Of a stretch of DNA of 64,000 nucleotides, positions 36,601-43,236 are shown piece by piece (the stretch's first letter is position 1; each line of letters starts with the position of its first letter). The translations under genes and the position numbers were made by a program. Source of the DNA: Alligator mississippiensis (taxonomy: Eukaryota; Chordata; Crocodylia; Alligatoridae); the NCBI RefSeq assembly GCF_030867095.1, contig NC_081828.1:51747434-51811433 (forward strand), written 5' to 3'. The notes under the pieces are model-generated. The model saw only the letters and a program-made list of their open reading frames with translations. It was not told the DNA's origin and searched no databases.

Positions 36601-39330
36601 CACAATTTTGATAGGTCCCTAATCAAACGTTTGAGTGAGGTGGGAAGGGTGAGAGAGAATGTAAAAAGAGCCTTGGGTCATTCCAGCCAGTGTGAGAAGT
36701 GTATTGATTAATTGCCAAAGATGAGCATAATTTTATGGGATGATTCTCTTCTGTCATGGAGCAGCATCAGCCAGCTTCTTGGTCTCCACAGCTGGTGAGG
36801 GTGGGGGGAAATCCTCCTTATAGGCACTAGGCATTACTCAGCCATTTCTACCACTAGAGGGGGCCATGGAGGAAAAATTAACTCTTCCCCTGCTTCTATG
36901 GCAGCACACCTGTTTTTTGCAGCAATAACAGTCTAATCCTTGGTACACTTTATTCCATCTGTAGCACCCCCTAACTCAAGGGTGGGCAATTATTTCAGGT
37001 GGAGGGCCAGGTACTGAGTTTTGGCAAGCCATCGAGGGCTGCATGACAGGCATTCAGGGGCAGATAAATATTTTCAAAATTTTTAGGGGCCCCACAGGCT
37101 GGATAGAATGGCCTGGTGGGCTGCATCTGGCCCGCAGGCCGCATTTTGCCTGCCCCCTGCCCTAACTGCACCAATAGCTCTTTATTTGCCAAATCAATAG
37201 CAGCATTCAGGATCTTCAAAACATCTGCTCCTAATATGCCAACACTTCCTAGTGGGGTGAGCCCAAAAAACAAATAACAAACTGGAAGCACAGTGGGCTT
37301 TTGCACCCAAAACCACACTTGCTTACTAAAGATAACTTTACTTTCTTTTTCATTTTGCAATTTAGCTAATTACTGCATTAACCATTTGGCCACCAGAAGC
37401 AAGAAGCACATGGATCCAGACATTTCTGCCACCCACGTTTCAAATTCCTTCATGCTTGTAGGACTCAGAGCTTCCAACCCCAAGATGAAAGCATAACCCT
37501 GGTTACCTAAATCAGTTCCAGAAGGCCTCCAAATTTCCCATTTAGGTTGTAACCTTCTCTGAAGGAAGCATCTATTAGTCAGTGTATCTCTCAGCAGGGT
37601 TTTCACCACGCTCACCCAGGGATGCCAATATACTGTAATGTGCTTTTAGATGGATTTCTGAAAAGACTCAGCCTCAATGCCATAAAAGCCTGCCCTTCTG
37701 TCCTCTCTGTTATTGAGCTGGTTCTAGGAGTAAAGAGATTACTTCTCTTGATCTTTATTCATTTTTTGTTGGAGACTCCTGCATCACCTAGTGTTTTCTC
37801 AGTGACATCAGTCTCTTCTTCCTGGGACTCCTGGGCTTGAATTGGAATCACAGGAGGAAGTCTTCTTCCAAAAGCTCTGGGATGTGGATGTGCAGGCTGC
37901 CACATTGCTTCCTTGATTTTAAGCCATAACACTTTGTCCTGGGTTGTTAGTAGTGTGGGGAAGAAAAGGCTGTGATGAAAGGGAGTGAGGTTGTCAATGC
38001 CAGGCCGTCCTGGTGCTGCTAACATGCAGGGAGTCCAGCATGGGGGACTCAGTCCCCCATGCCATCCTCGCACCAGCAGTCATTTGATTAACGTCTCAGA
38101 AATGCTATTCCTGAGCCTAAAAACCACACGTTGCCATGCCATTAATAAGAGTTGTGTAACTCAGACCATTCATGAAAACAAAGAGAGAGACAAATTATTG
38201 ATGTAGCCCTAATTAGCACAACATTCCTTTAGCAGTTATGCCCTTGAGACAAATGAAGCATGAAATATTGCTAAAATCCTTTTTTTATACAGCATATAGT
38301 ACTGTGCTGTGCACTGTTTGCCTGCTTCTCTGCTTCTGCTTTCAGGATAATTAGTACTGTAATCAAATGTGAATTTCTTTTATTTCTGAATCTGTTCATA
38401 TATCTAATCTTTTTTTATTTCCCTCATTTTGTTTGCCTCTTCTCATTCAGGGTTGTGTTTTGTACAGCACTCATACCATCTGTTGACTTTTTACAAATGA
38501 GAAATTAAGTGGGGTTTTTTAGATTGAATTCACATTGGTCAGTAGTGATGCATGATGTTACATCAGTATTGTGTTTTAAACAAAAAAAGTGTGTAACAAT
38601 ACAAGGAAACATTTTAAAATGAACAGTGAAATGAAGGGGGAAAATAAAATAGTATAATTAAGTATCCTATTTAAAGGAGATCTATTGTGCAATTGTTCGT
38701 TTAATGTTCTGAGAACACATCTGCAACCACTTTTTCAGGAGTACACAGCTTAAACTTTATTAAGGGCTGGTTACAAGACACATTTTCAATGGAGGTCACC
38801 ATTAATGGCATGTGTTCTAATCAGATGTAAGCCCTCAGCACTCTTGTAAGTGCTGGACTGGACTGAACATCCAGGCTCACTCACGAGTTAGTGAATCATC
38901 AAATAGTGAAGAAACAGAAGTTGCTGCGTGGCTTTTCAAATCCTTTTGCATTTAATAAAGTGGGTGGAGTAAATAATATTGGCAAACAGCAGAGACTGTT
39001 GTGGTGGTCTATTTGTTGATCATCCCAGCACTTACAGAAAGATTTTCTTTATTAGCAAGTAATTCTTTATCATGCATCTCATGTTTGGTTCTTCCTGGAA
39101 GCTCTGAAAGTGCACAAGATATGCTAAGCAGCAGTAAAGTAATATTTTTTTCTCTACCCTCCAAGGTACAGGAACTCCATGAGGAAGAAGCTCAGTGGGT
39201 GAACTATGATGAGGATGAGCTGTGTGTGAAGATGCAGTTGGCAGATGGGATCTTTGAGGCCTTAATCAGAGACACCATTGATGTTCTTAACCAGATAAAT
39301 GAAAAACAGCAGAGACTACTGCTTGTGTGA
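502..39330 (+). CDS. CEP350: CEP350, centrosomal protein 350, C-terminal part (12 exons, 5' end outside window)
   Basis: CEP350 is a large centriole/centrosome protein that anchors microtubules and works with FOP (CEP43). Twelve exons join in phase: 502-659, 9489-9688, 12076-12287, 13077-13221, 19120-19280, 19868-20004, 21219-21301, 22622-24690, 26037-26438, 26529-26675, 28713-28835 and 39166-39330. They total 4,002 nt, that is 1,333 codons and a TGA. Every junction has AG/GT borders and matching phase. Visible domains are two charged coiled-coil stretches (exons at 9489 and 19120-20004), a Ser/Glu-rich low-complexity region, a CAP-Gly domain (about 23638-23850) and a conserved acidic C-terminus ending in LLLV. 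As I remember the human protein (about 3,100 residues), order and wording agree along the whole stretch, so identification is firm. The frame looks intact with no sign of decay. Upstream exons lie left of the window. Confidence 0.97.
671..710. repeat. (GTTT)n microsatellite
   Basis: About ten tandem TTTG units directly after the splice donor of the preceding CEP350 exon. Confidence 0.95.
2023..2434. mobile_element. Non-autonomous hAT-like element, CAGTGGTT termini
   Basis: Left end CAGTGGTTCTCAACTT and right end GTTGAAAACCACTG are inverted repeats of each other, a hAT (Charlie-like) terminus. The flanking 8-mers CCCTAGAA and CTCTGAAA match at 5 of 8 positions, consistent with an old target duplication. 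There is no coding content. Confidence 0.75.
2693..3053 (+). mobile_element. CR1 LINE, 5'-truncated 3' fragment
   Basis: Shows the typical CR1 3' end: the decayed C-terminus of the RT frame ([19 protein letters not shown]), then the GGGCTGGATTAGATGACCTC type 3'UTR and a terminal CCCATGATCCTATGG unit. It is clearly diverged, so an old copy. Confidence 0.85.
5661..6756. mobile_element. Long non-autonomous hAT element, CAG(GGG)TGGGCAA family
   Basis: The left end CAGGTGGGCAAAATATGG and the right end TAATTGCCTACCCCTA are inverted repeats. Perfect 8-bp target duplications CTGTATGA flank it (5653-5660 and 6757-6764). Both ends match the ends of the short 183-187 bp copies elsewhere in this window, in reversed orientation. 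Between them lies about 0.9 kb of GC-rich sequence without a recognisable protein. Open frames up to 240 codons on both strands reflect low stop-codon frequency. Confidence 0.92.
9489..9688 (+). CDS. CEP350: CEP350 coding exon, coiled coil
   Basis: 200 nt between TTATTAG and donor GTAATA. The first base completes Lys AAG. It encodes a highly charged helix ([19 protein letters not shown] and onward) with heptad-like spacing, followed by a Lys-rich linker. Confidence 0.96.
9689..12075 (+). other. CEP350: CEP350 intron
   Basis: Contains a hAT-like element at about 9784-10140. From 10.2 kb onward it is T-rich sequence with no recognised feature until the acceptor TTTTTAG. Confidence 0.75.
9784..10140. 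mobile_element. Degenerate hAT-like element, AGGGGTATCAAACTTG termini
   Basis: Left end TAGGGGTATCAAACTTGG pairs with right end GACTCTTGACCCCTG. This resembles the common hAT terminus CAGGGGTGTCAAAC. The interior repeats the motif of a ligand-like GGCC/GGGCC spacer and has no coding content. If the right boundary is moved to 10145, flanks CATAAAAA and CATAATCA match at 6 of 8 positions. Confidence 0.65.
12076..12287 (+). CDS. CEP350: CEP350 coding exon
   Basis: 212 nt, acceptor TTTTTAG and donor GTAAGT. The split Glu codon (G/AA) opens an acidic Ser/Pro-rich segment containing [17 protein letters not shown]. The exon ends in phase 0. Confidence 0.96.
12288..13076 (+). other. CEP350: CEP350 intron
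   Basis: Contains a purine-rich block near 12.53-12.60 kb and an A13 run near 12.40 kb. No element could be assigned. Confidence 0.75.
13077..13221 (+). CDS. CEP350: CEP350 coding exon
   Basis: 145 nt, acceptor TGATTAG and donor GTAAGA. It encodes a Ser/Lys-rich linker with the conserved tail [14 protein letters not shown], and ends one base into a Glu codon. Confidence 0.95.
15875..16061. mobile_element. Short hAT element (187 bp), CAGGG(G)TGGGCAA family
   Basis: Starts CAGGGACAGGAAATTATTT and ends TTTTGCCTGCCCCTG. The flanks CTCTGGTA and CTCTAGTA form an 8-bp target duplication with one mismatch. It has the same length and layout as the copy at 35185-35371. Confidence 0.92.
16125..18735 (-). 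mobile_element. CR1 LINE, 5'-truncated, with an open RT frame
   Basis: Minus-strand CR1 inside a CEP350 intron. The 3' end carries repeated TTTCATAG units (minus strand CTATGAAA) at 16125-16150, the usual CR1 terminal repeat. The 5' end is truncated inside the endonuclease domain, near [11 protein letters not shown]. Few changes have accumulated, so it is young relative to the other CR1 pieces in the window. Confidence 0.96.
16225..18735 (-). CDS. CR1 ORF2 protein, partial endonuclease plus complete reverse transcriptase (836 aa)
   Basis: ORF2 of a CR1 non-LTR retrotransposon, which nicks target DNA and reverse-transcribes its own RNA there. From residue 1, an apurinic-type endonuclease C-terminal part is visible, with GDFN (54-57) and SDHE (122-125). 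The RT domain follows, with [20 protein letters not shown] and the catalytic FADD (570-573; bases 17017-17028). The C-terminal stretch ends in LDAYLAGIL and a TGA at the family's usual place. No stop interrupts 836 codons. The apparent Met start is an accident of truncation, because the family protein begins earlier. The copy lacks the first part of the endonuclease and ORF1, so it cannot move by itself. Confidence 0.93.
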   Translation of the reverse strand: MLETLWVKIRGEHGTGDTTVGVYYRPPTQSPELDQEFAQELAEAACSRTMVVMGDFNYPDISWEDRSAKSERSQSFLSCVDDLYLTQEVYGPTRGKALLDLVLATGEDLVGDLVINGKLGDSDHELITFTIRRKAGKSVSNTQVLDFRKADFDKLRRLVSEALRDCDHRERGVQEEWLLLKGAILNAQTKSIPSRRKGSKRAQKPPWLSRDLADLLRLKRKAYKGWRMGVTSKEDYSALVRSCREQTRKAKAATELQLALSIKDNKKSFFRYVGSRRKSKGNVGPLLNQMGQLTTDALEKANLLNRYFASVFHQPHGTPVPATGPGSPGEGDPLPSINADFVKEHLEKLDTFKSAGPDNLHPRVLKELASIIAQPLARIFENSWHSGVVPEDWKKANVVPIFKKGRKVDPANYRPISLTSIPGKILEKFIKEAILNGLADANILRDSQHGFVAGRSCLTNLISFYDQVTYHLDKGDEIDDIYLDFKKAFDLVSHDRLLEKLANCRLGSPTIHWLENWLRGRTQRVVIDGSHSSWCPVTSRVPQGSVLGPILFNIFINDVDTGVRSGLAKFADDTKLWGKASTPEDKRMIQADLDRLSKWADENLMVFNADKCKVLHLGKKNPQHPYRLSSAMLVSTMEERDLGVIIDHKMNMSLQCDAAASKATKTLACIHRCFSSKSRDVILPLYSALVRPQLEYCVQFWAPQFKKDVEKLERVQRRATRMIRGQGSRPYEDRLRALGLFSLEKRRLRGDLMATYKFIRGDHQYLGERLFTRAPQGMTRTNGHKLLQDRFRLDIRKDFFTVRAPKVWNSLPPEVVQAPSLNTFKMKLDAYLAGIL
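19120..19280 (+). CDS. CEP350: CEP350 coding exon, coiled coil
   Basis: 161 nt, acceptor TTTTTCAG and donor GTTAGG. It encodes a very basic, heptad-like helix ([20 protein letters not shown], then [20 protein letters not shown]), and ends in phase 0. Confidence 0.96.
19281..19867 (+). other. CEP350: CEP350 intron
   Basis: 587 bp of AT-rich sequence with no recognised feature. Confidence 0.75.
19868..20004 (+). CDS. CEP350: CEP350 coding exon
   Basis: 137 nt, acceptor ATTCAG and donor GTAACT. It continues the coiled coil ([17 protein letters not shown]) and passes into a Pro/Lys linker. It ends two bases into an Arg codon. Confidence 0.96.
20416..20435. repeat. Poly(A) run, 20 bases
   Basis: Uninterrupted A20. 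No retroposed sequence could be recognised immediately upstream. Confidence 0.9.
20524..20943. mobile_element. TIR element, CCTACCAAATTCATGG family
   Basis: Left end TAGCAACCTACCAAATTCAT and right end GAATTCGGTAGGTCCCTA are inverted repeats. The same termini bound the element at 36181-36621. The interior is about 0.4 kb and non-coding. Clear target duplications are not visible. Confidence 0.7.
21219..21301 (+). CDS. CEP350: CEP350 coding exon
   Basis: 83 nt, acceptor CCCTAG and donor GTATGT. It completes the Arg codon and encodes a Ser/Glu-rich segment ([18 protein letters not shown]) conserved in vertebrate CEP350. Confidence 0.94.
21302..22621 (+). other. CEP350: CEP350 intron
   Basis: 1.3 kb of AT-rich sequence with no repeat recognised. 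It ends in a T-rich tract and CAAG, an atypical but usable AG acceptor. Confidence 0.75.
22622..24690 (+). CDS. CEP350: CEP350 large coding exon with CAP-Gly domain
   Basis: 2,069 nt and the largest exon. The first two bases complete an Asp codon and the donor is GTGAGT. About 340 residues of acidic Ser/Glu/Lys-rich, probably disordered sequence come first, then the CAP-Gly domain, then a further charged region with a predicted helix ([20 protein letters not shown]). The end SSPDMCPRP joins the next exon in phase 0. The ATG at 22606 and the stop at 24741 of the open frame are intronic and not used. Confidence 0.97.
23638..23850 (+). other. CEP350: CAP-Gly domain of CEP350
   Basis: The segment starts [10 protein letters not shown], carries [16 protein letters not shown], then [15 protein letters not shown], and ends [16 protein letters not shown]-Gly domains bind the C-terminal EEY/F tails of tubulin and EB proteins through a GKNDG loop. 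Here the loop reads GNNNG, which as I recall is also the CEP350 form in human, so it is a family trait and not damage. Confidence 0.95.
24691..26036 (+). other. CEP350: CEP350 intron
   Basis: Holds an inverted-repeat element at about 24885-25133. The rest is AT-rich with nothing recognised. Confidence 0.75.
24885..25133. mobile_element. Small inverted-repeat element rich in GCGCATTA/TAATGTGC
   Basis: The motif TGCGCATTA or its complement (TAATGTGCA and variants) recurs at least six times in both directions over 250 bp. The ends CTACAGGTGTGTTTTTAATG and ATTAATGAACGTGTTGATGC are roughly inverted. This looks like a MITE with strong folding potential, but no clear target duplication is visible and the boundaries are approximate. 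Confidence 0.5.
26037..26438 (+). CDS. CEP350: CEP350 coding exon
   Basis: 402 nt, phase 0 at both ends, acceptor TCACAG and donor GTACAA. It encodes the conserved block [20 protein letters not shown] followed by [10 protein letters not shown], and later the [15 protein letters not shown] helix. Confidence 0.97.
26439..26528 (+). other. CEP350: CEP350 intron (short, 90 bp)
   Basis: GTACAA to TTGTCCAG. The shortest intron of the gene in this window, with no insertions. Confidence 0.9.
26529..26675 (+). CDS. CEP350: CEP350 coding exon
   Basis: 147 nt, phase 0 at both ends, donor GTAAGA. It encodes [20 protein letters not shown] and then the conserved [19 protein letters not shown]. Confidence 0.97.
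26676..28712 (+). other. CEP350: CEP350 intron
   Basis: Mostly taken up by a TIR element (26808-27640). From 27.7 to 28.7 kb nothing was recognised. Confidence 0.8.
26808..27640. mobile_element. hAT-type TIR element, TAGAGGTGCAC family (833 bp)
   Basis: Starts TAGAGGTGCACTGATAGATC and ends TCTTTATCGGTGCACCCTTA, which are inverted repeats. Perfect 8-bp target duplications GAAAAATG flank it (26800-26807 and 27641-27648). The interior is GC-rich and carries long open frames on both strands, none with a recognisable protein. Confidence 0.92.
28713..28835 (+). CDS. CEP350: CEP350 coding exon
   Basis: 123 nt, phase 0 at both ends, acceptor ATATAG and donor GTCAGT. It encodes [20 protein letters not shown] and [20 protein letters not shown], a conserved basic helix region. 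Confidence 0.97.
29583..29960 (+). repeat. Fragment of a TIR element with internal palindrome (TACGGTATTTACCC family)
   Basis: Begins TACGGTATTTACCCAACTAC. At about 29612-29730 it contains two arms, TGAATTTAAGACAACC and AGGATCATCTAAAATTCA, that are inverted copies and could fold into a hairpin of roughly 110 bp. A purine-rich stretch follows. The same family gives the fuller copy at 60614-61406. The right end is missing here. Confidence 0.7.
30296..31145. mobile_element. TIR element with ATTCGGATTC-rich ends and GC-rich interior
   Basis: The left part is rich in TTCGGATTCAG and CCGAATTGG motifs and the right end reads CTGAATCAATTCGGATGG. A 15-bp exact inverted match, AGACTAAACAGGCAG, lies at 30442-30456 and 31077-31091, so the two ends are long inverted repeats. 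The interior of about 0.6 kb is GC-rich and has no recognisable protein. Outer borders and target duplication are not certain. Confidence 0.65.
31200..31600 (-). repeat. Inverted fragment of the TACGGTATTTACCC family
   Basis: Read on the minus strand, 31545-31590 (TCTAATTATTGGAGGATCAT and onward) matches the second palindrome arm at 29695-29730, continuing into the ACTACTGCAGGTGG stretch. The fragment therefore lies in opposite orientation to the one at 29583. Outer borders are approximate. Confidence 0.55.
33689..35068 (+). mobile_element. CR1 LINE, 5'-truncated, decayed RT region
   Basis: Matches the RT of the copy at 16125 in the opposite orientation: [15 protein letters not shown], then [37 protein letters not shown] and [10 protein letters not shown]. 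It ends with the CR1 tail CTAATGTCTATGAAATC. At least one internal stop (a TAG where the relative has Gln) and frame changes near 33880 and 34160-34230 break the frame. It is interrupted by a U4 snRNA fragment at 34851. Confidence 0.94.
34851..34890 (+). ncRNA. U4 snRNA 5' fragment (truncated retropseudogene) inside CR1
   Basis: Bases 34858-34890 read CTTTGCGCAGTGGCAGTATC followed by GTAGCCAATGAGG. This is the 5' end of U4 snRNA (known start AGCTTTGCGCAGTGGC), without a visible mismatch in that stretch as I remember it. The CR1 sequence AGGTCTGGAATAGCC is present on both sides (34836-34850 and 34888-34902), a 15-bp target duplication. The U4 part stops where its own AGGT meets the target's AGGT. 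Six extra bases, ACTACC, precede it. It is a pseudogene fragment, not a working snRNA. Confidence 0.9.
35115..35832 (+). mobile_element. Second CR1 LINE fragment, interrupted by a hAT copy
   Basis: A different, older CR1 lineage: [16 protein letters not shown] matches the RT region just after the FADD box, and the sequence resumes after 35379 with GIQVDLDKW-like text, then [20 protein letters not shown]. It ends in CTTAATTTCTATGATTC. The right-hand part is internally deleted before the 3'UTR. A hAT copy sits at 35185-35371. Confidence 0.85.
35185..35371. mobile_element. Short hAT element (187 bp) nested in CR1
   Basis: Begins CAGGGATGGGCAATTATTTC and ends ATCTTGCCCACCCCTG. Perfect 8-bp target duplications TGCTAGGG lie at 35177-35184 and 35372-35379. 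It has the same length as the copy at 15875-16061. Confidence 0.95.
36181..36621. mobile_element. TIR element, CCTACCAAATTC family
   Basis: Left end TAGGTACCTACCAAATTCGG and right end AATTTTGATAGGTCCCTA are inverted repeats, shared with the element at 20524-20943. Flanks ATCATAAT and ATCAAACG agree only partly. The interior is non-coding. Confidence 0.72.
36977..37159. mobile_element. Short hAT element (183 bp)
   Basis: Begins CAAGGGTGGGCAATTATTTC and ends TTTTGCCTGCCCCCTG. Perfect 8-bp target duplications CCCTAACT lie at 36969-36976 and 37160-37167. It belongs to the same family as 15875 and 35185. Confidence 0.95.
37160..38080 (-). mobile_element. Possible retrovirus-like pol fossil (weak)
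   Basis: On the minus strand, a stretch reading [18 protein letters not shown] resembles the end of a retroviral aspartic protease (pattern LGxDxLxxL). Other short open pieces lie upstream in the same direction. The element is clearly broken in several places and has no visible ends; family and age cannot be fixed beyond old. This is a tentative call from one motif. Confidence 0.3.
39166..39330 (+). CDS. CEP350: CEP350 terminal coding exon
   Basis: 165 nt including TGA (39328-39330), acceptor CTCCAAG. It encodes [20 protein letters not shown], then [15 protein letters not shown] and the C-terminus QRLLLV. Known vertebrate CEP350 ends the same way. Confidence 0.97.
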   Translation, partial: VQELHEEEAQWVNYDEDELCVKMQLADGIFEALIRDTIDVLNQINEKQQRLLLV

Positions 39331-42300
39331 CGTCCCTGGAAATAAATCAGACACTGTGTAATCACTTGAGCTATGGGCCTTTCTGCCTTCTGACACATAC
39401 TACACCTCCACCATAACTACACTGCTGCTGGACTTTCAGCTGTGGATTTTAAAGGCCACTTGGATGTGATGAATCAACCTGGTTTTGCATGCCCCACCTT
39501 GGGAGACCTTACACTGGATCTCTTGTTTGCGACGAATAGGATCCCTCACTTGATGTTGGCATGTGGAGTGTTCATGTCATCCTTGTGCCAAGGAAGTACT
39601 CAGCTTAGCTGCCAGCAGCTCCCCATGTCTCGGACTGGGCTGGGAACTGTATGTTGTTCTCTGAAGCTGGGATTGCTGAGCTGGGAGAGGTTGGGAGACT
39701 GGCCACTCTGCCTGGAATTGTTGTCAAGAGTTGAAACTCAAGTGATCTGTAGACACGTGCACCAGTGATTATGATAACAACTGGTTTGGTCGGGTTTTAG
39801 CCATAAAGAAGATTTTAAAGCCCTTTACAGTGTTATGCCCTTAACCACTTCTCCTTCTTACCCTGCAGGCCCAACTGCATGCATCAGTTTTTCCACTCCA
39901 GGGTCTGATTCCATTCTAAAGTCCACTTCCACTTTTGTTGCTGAGGCATGGTACCCAACAGGATCCCTGGGCTAATCCAGGGGAATTGGTAACCTTGCAT
40001 TCTTCATCCATTTACACAGTTCTTACCTCTTCCCTATCTATTTTACTTAAGTGCAGAACAAGAGCAAGGTAAAGGCTGCTGAAAGTTGGCTCCAACAGAC
40101 TAGCCTGAGGCCAACTTTACTTCCGCCATGTAGCATTTCTTCACTTCCTGAACCACCAGCTGCTCCTTGATAAATGGATACTCAGGATTCTCTCAGGCAT
40201 CAGACATGTGGGAGTGGAAAATATTTCTTCACACAGCTTTGGTCCTCAATCCCTCCCTTGTTAGCACTGAACTCTTATAAATAGGAAGAGCTGCTGCTTG
40301 ACAGATGTAGGGAAATGAGTGTTCTGCACCAAAGAAAGTGGTGTCCAGTGCTTGACTCTGTGCATGTTTTGTGCTTGTGGGATTTGTTTTAACTTATTTT
40401 AAGATAATTTATTAAATTGGAAATCAGGAACATGTCCTGTGCAATGGTTGCACTTTCTTAGGTTTTGAAATGGCAGAACCTATGAAAGGTACTTGGATAA
40501 CATGACATCTGTCCTGGAAACTTGTAGGGTCCATATTCTTTGCACAAAAAACCTCAGCCTCGTGGGACAATGGGGAGGATCAAGGGTGCCAAACCTTGGG
40601 AAGCAAAGGCACCAATTGTAAAAGGAACCTCAGCTGGAACCAGTGTCAGAAATTATGAAGTGTTTGGAGTAAGCTAAAAACAAGATCTCAGTACCCTTCC
40701 TGCTCTTATTACCTTCCCTTTTTCATCAGAAATGGTTTCTTCCCAGGAGCTATAGGCTGAAGATGGCCACTGTGTGGTATGTTTGGAGCTGTTCAGTTGC
40801 AGTGCTCTCTTGTCTTCTGAGGGCCTTCTTGACTTACCCATTTTGTGGTTCTTGGTCGAACATAGACAATCTAGGGTTGAGTGTTGATGCCTTAATAGTG
40901 GAAGTCCTGTTTACCAGCACAGGACCAGACCCAGAGTAGATTCATATTCTCCAGACATGTGGGAGTGTTGAGGTGCACTCAGAAGCATGTTAGGAGGCAC
41001 CCAAAGATGCTGTAGCCCTTGATATGCACATAGGGTAATCTCTGACCCTTTTCTGCATCTGTCTGTTTCTTGGGCTTCCAACTATGCATACCTCCATCAC
41101 TGCTCCATTGTGCTCCCTCCTTGTCCATCTTTATTTTTGGGAAACTGTCCTTGAAATATTTGCATTTTGCACAGTGACACAAACACAGTCATTTTTGTAA
41201 ATCAGGGACAGCAGTGAGAAATGTTGGAGTGGGAGGAGGTTGAGCATATCTGAATCTCACCTGTCATATATTGCCAGCATCTCGTTTGTGAGTTATTAGT
41301 GATGAGCCATATCTACAAGAGCATAGTGAGCAAAAGAACAAAGGGAAACACATAATGTAGTGAAACATGTCTGACCAAGCACGTATATCTGTCTGTCTGT
41401 GCTAACTTCCCTTATAGCTGTATGGAAGTCAGATGATCCTGTTGCAACAGCATTCAGCTTCTCCTAAGCAATTCACTTTTCCATTTAAATTAGTAAGATA
41501 GCTGGGTTCATGATGCTGAACTTCAGAACTGCCAAGTGCTTCAAACAAACGAGATAAAGCTGCTGTCTTTAAATCAGCATGGTGTCGTGGATTGAGTCCC
41601 TGTCTCAGATTCTGTTTCCTGGGCATCTTCTTTTCAAAAGGGACAGTTATTTTTATAAATGGCAATAACAGTAGAGAGGGCAGAGCACCAGTACAGACAT
41701 CCACAATGCAGATTTATATTGTGCATATTGTAGAAATGGTAGAAAAGGTTGTTTCCATCCCTGAGATATCATGGCCTATGCTGAGGTAGTAAGATGATTT
41801 ACCTCTCTGAGGGCACCTGCTAGGGTATAGGGCTGGTATGTGGGAATTTGCAAGCAGCAACAGAGATTGTTTGTTGCAGCTGGTTCCTCGCAATGTGGAA
41901 GGAGGTTGGAGAGAACATCTCAAAGTATCTGTAACAATTCCCAGCAGGAGCAATGTGAACCAAAATAACTGCATATGCCTGTTAAGTGACCTTCTCAACA
42001 TTGGATGAGTACTGGGGTACAATGGAGACTAGGACTCAAGAGCATTGAGACATGGTAATGGTCCCTTTAGGTCAGAGTTCATAACAGATTTTCAGCTGAG
42101 ATGTGGAATCTCTGGGCTGAATAAACAAATTACACTTCACTGCTCTCCCTTCCCCCTACTTCTCCAAGTTTAAGATATTCTGTCATGATAATGATCTGAT
42201 CCTTATTAAATTGTCTTGGTGAAAGAGTAGGAAATCCAAGGTTAAAGGGATACTGGTACTCCCTTTATTTTTTGAGCAGCAAATTGGAGCAAGCTTTCTC

Positions 42301-43011
42301 TAGTAGAGATCAAAAGCACTGGATTGAGTTGATATGGAAACTTAATCCCCTTTTCAGCCCAGGAAAAGATCAGTCAATGCCATATAGAAAAGCCCAGGCT
42401 TGTGTGAATATGGAAGGTGACCCTCTCTCACAATAGGATGCTTCCTAAGCTACTGATTTTTGGAATATTACTACTATACCTTTTTGATTATGTTCTGTTG
42501 CTCATAAAGTTGAGTAGTTTATTGAAAAAAAATCTATCTTGTTCGCTTTCTTTTCCTGAAAAAGTGGCCTTAGCTATTTGCAATACTTGAATAAAGTGTG
42601 TACCTGCAGAAGATATTCAGTAGCACAGTGATAGAGAACATTTAAATAACTATCTTGCAAAGAACGGAGTGCAGTTCTGACTTTTGTATCCCTTTGCTAC
42701 CTTAAGAATCTTGGGAGAATAAAATTCTTTCCAGCAGAGGAAGAGTTGATGCATACAAAGTGCTTAGTTTGAACTATAGGAATTCTGAAATGTTTACAAA
42801 TCACCTAAAATGGAGAAAAAAATATCAAGAACTTATTTGTAATTTAAAAACTAAATGCAAAAATACATACAGATGTGAGAGAGGAGTACTGTAATTAACC
42901 TGCATTTGAGAGGTTTTTTCCTTGACTTTGCAGAGCCTTTTGATACACATTTGCAAAGCCGCCTTTTGGGAGGTCTGGCCTCCTCATGTACTGTATTGTG
43001 CAGATATTAAC

Positions 43012-43017
43012 AATAAA
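43012..43017 (+). promoter_or_regulatory. CEP350: Poly(A) signal AATAAA, upstream alternative
   Basis: AATAAA followed within 30 bases by a GT-rich stretch (GTTTACTGTGTACGTGTATA), a usable cleavage context. Confidence 0.55.
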
Positions 43018-43230
43018 CCAGTTTACTGTGTACGTGTATATAACTTGTTCACTTGGTTCTGGGCCAGTTTCAGTGAATAATCCTACCCGGAGCAGCTTTG
43101 CACAGTAGACATAAAGATGTGGGGTTTTTTTTGTAATTAAGAACTGTAAAATACACCAGGGTGGTCCCTGTGTACACCAGTGTAAATATCTTTGTTAACT
43201 GAAATGTACTTTAAGAGGATAAAATCTGTA

Positions 43231-43236
43231 AATAAA
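43231..43236 (+). promoter_or_regulatory. CEP350: Poly(A) signal AATAAA, probable main end of CEP350
   Basis: AATAAA in an AT-rich context, followed after about 20-50 bases by T/GT-rich sequence. It is the last such signal before sequence of intergenic character. Confidence 0.6.

Larger units (their letters stand above)
28836..39165 (+). other. CEP350: CEP350 last intron (10.3 kb)
   Basis: A sink for insertions: TIR elements (29583-31600 region), two CR1 copies (33689-35830), a U4 snRNA fragment, hAT copies (35185-35371 and 36977-37159), a TIR element (36181-36621) and a possible retrovirus-like fossil (about 37160-38080). The stretches 31.6-33.6 kb and 38.1-39.1 kb show nothing recognised. 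Confidence 0.8.

Noticed and set aside
41429-41704. Minus-strand open frame with possible tRNA-derived SINE character in the CEP350 3'UTR
   Set aside because: No clear A and B box pair or SINE tail could be identified, and no protein similarity.
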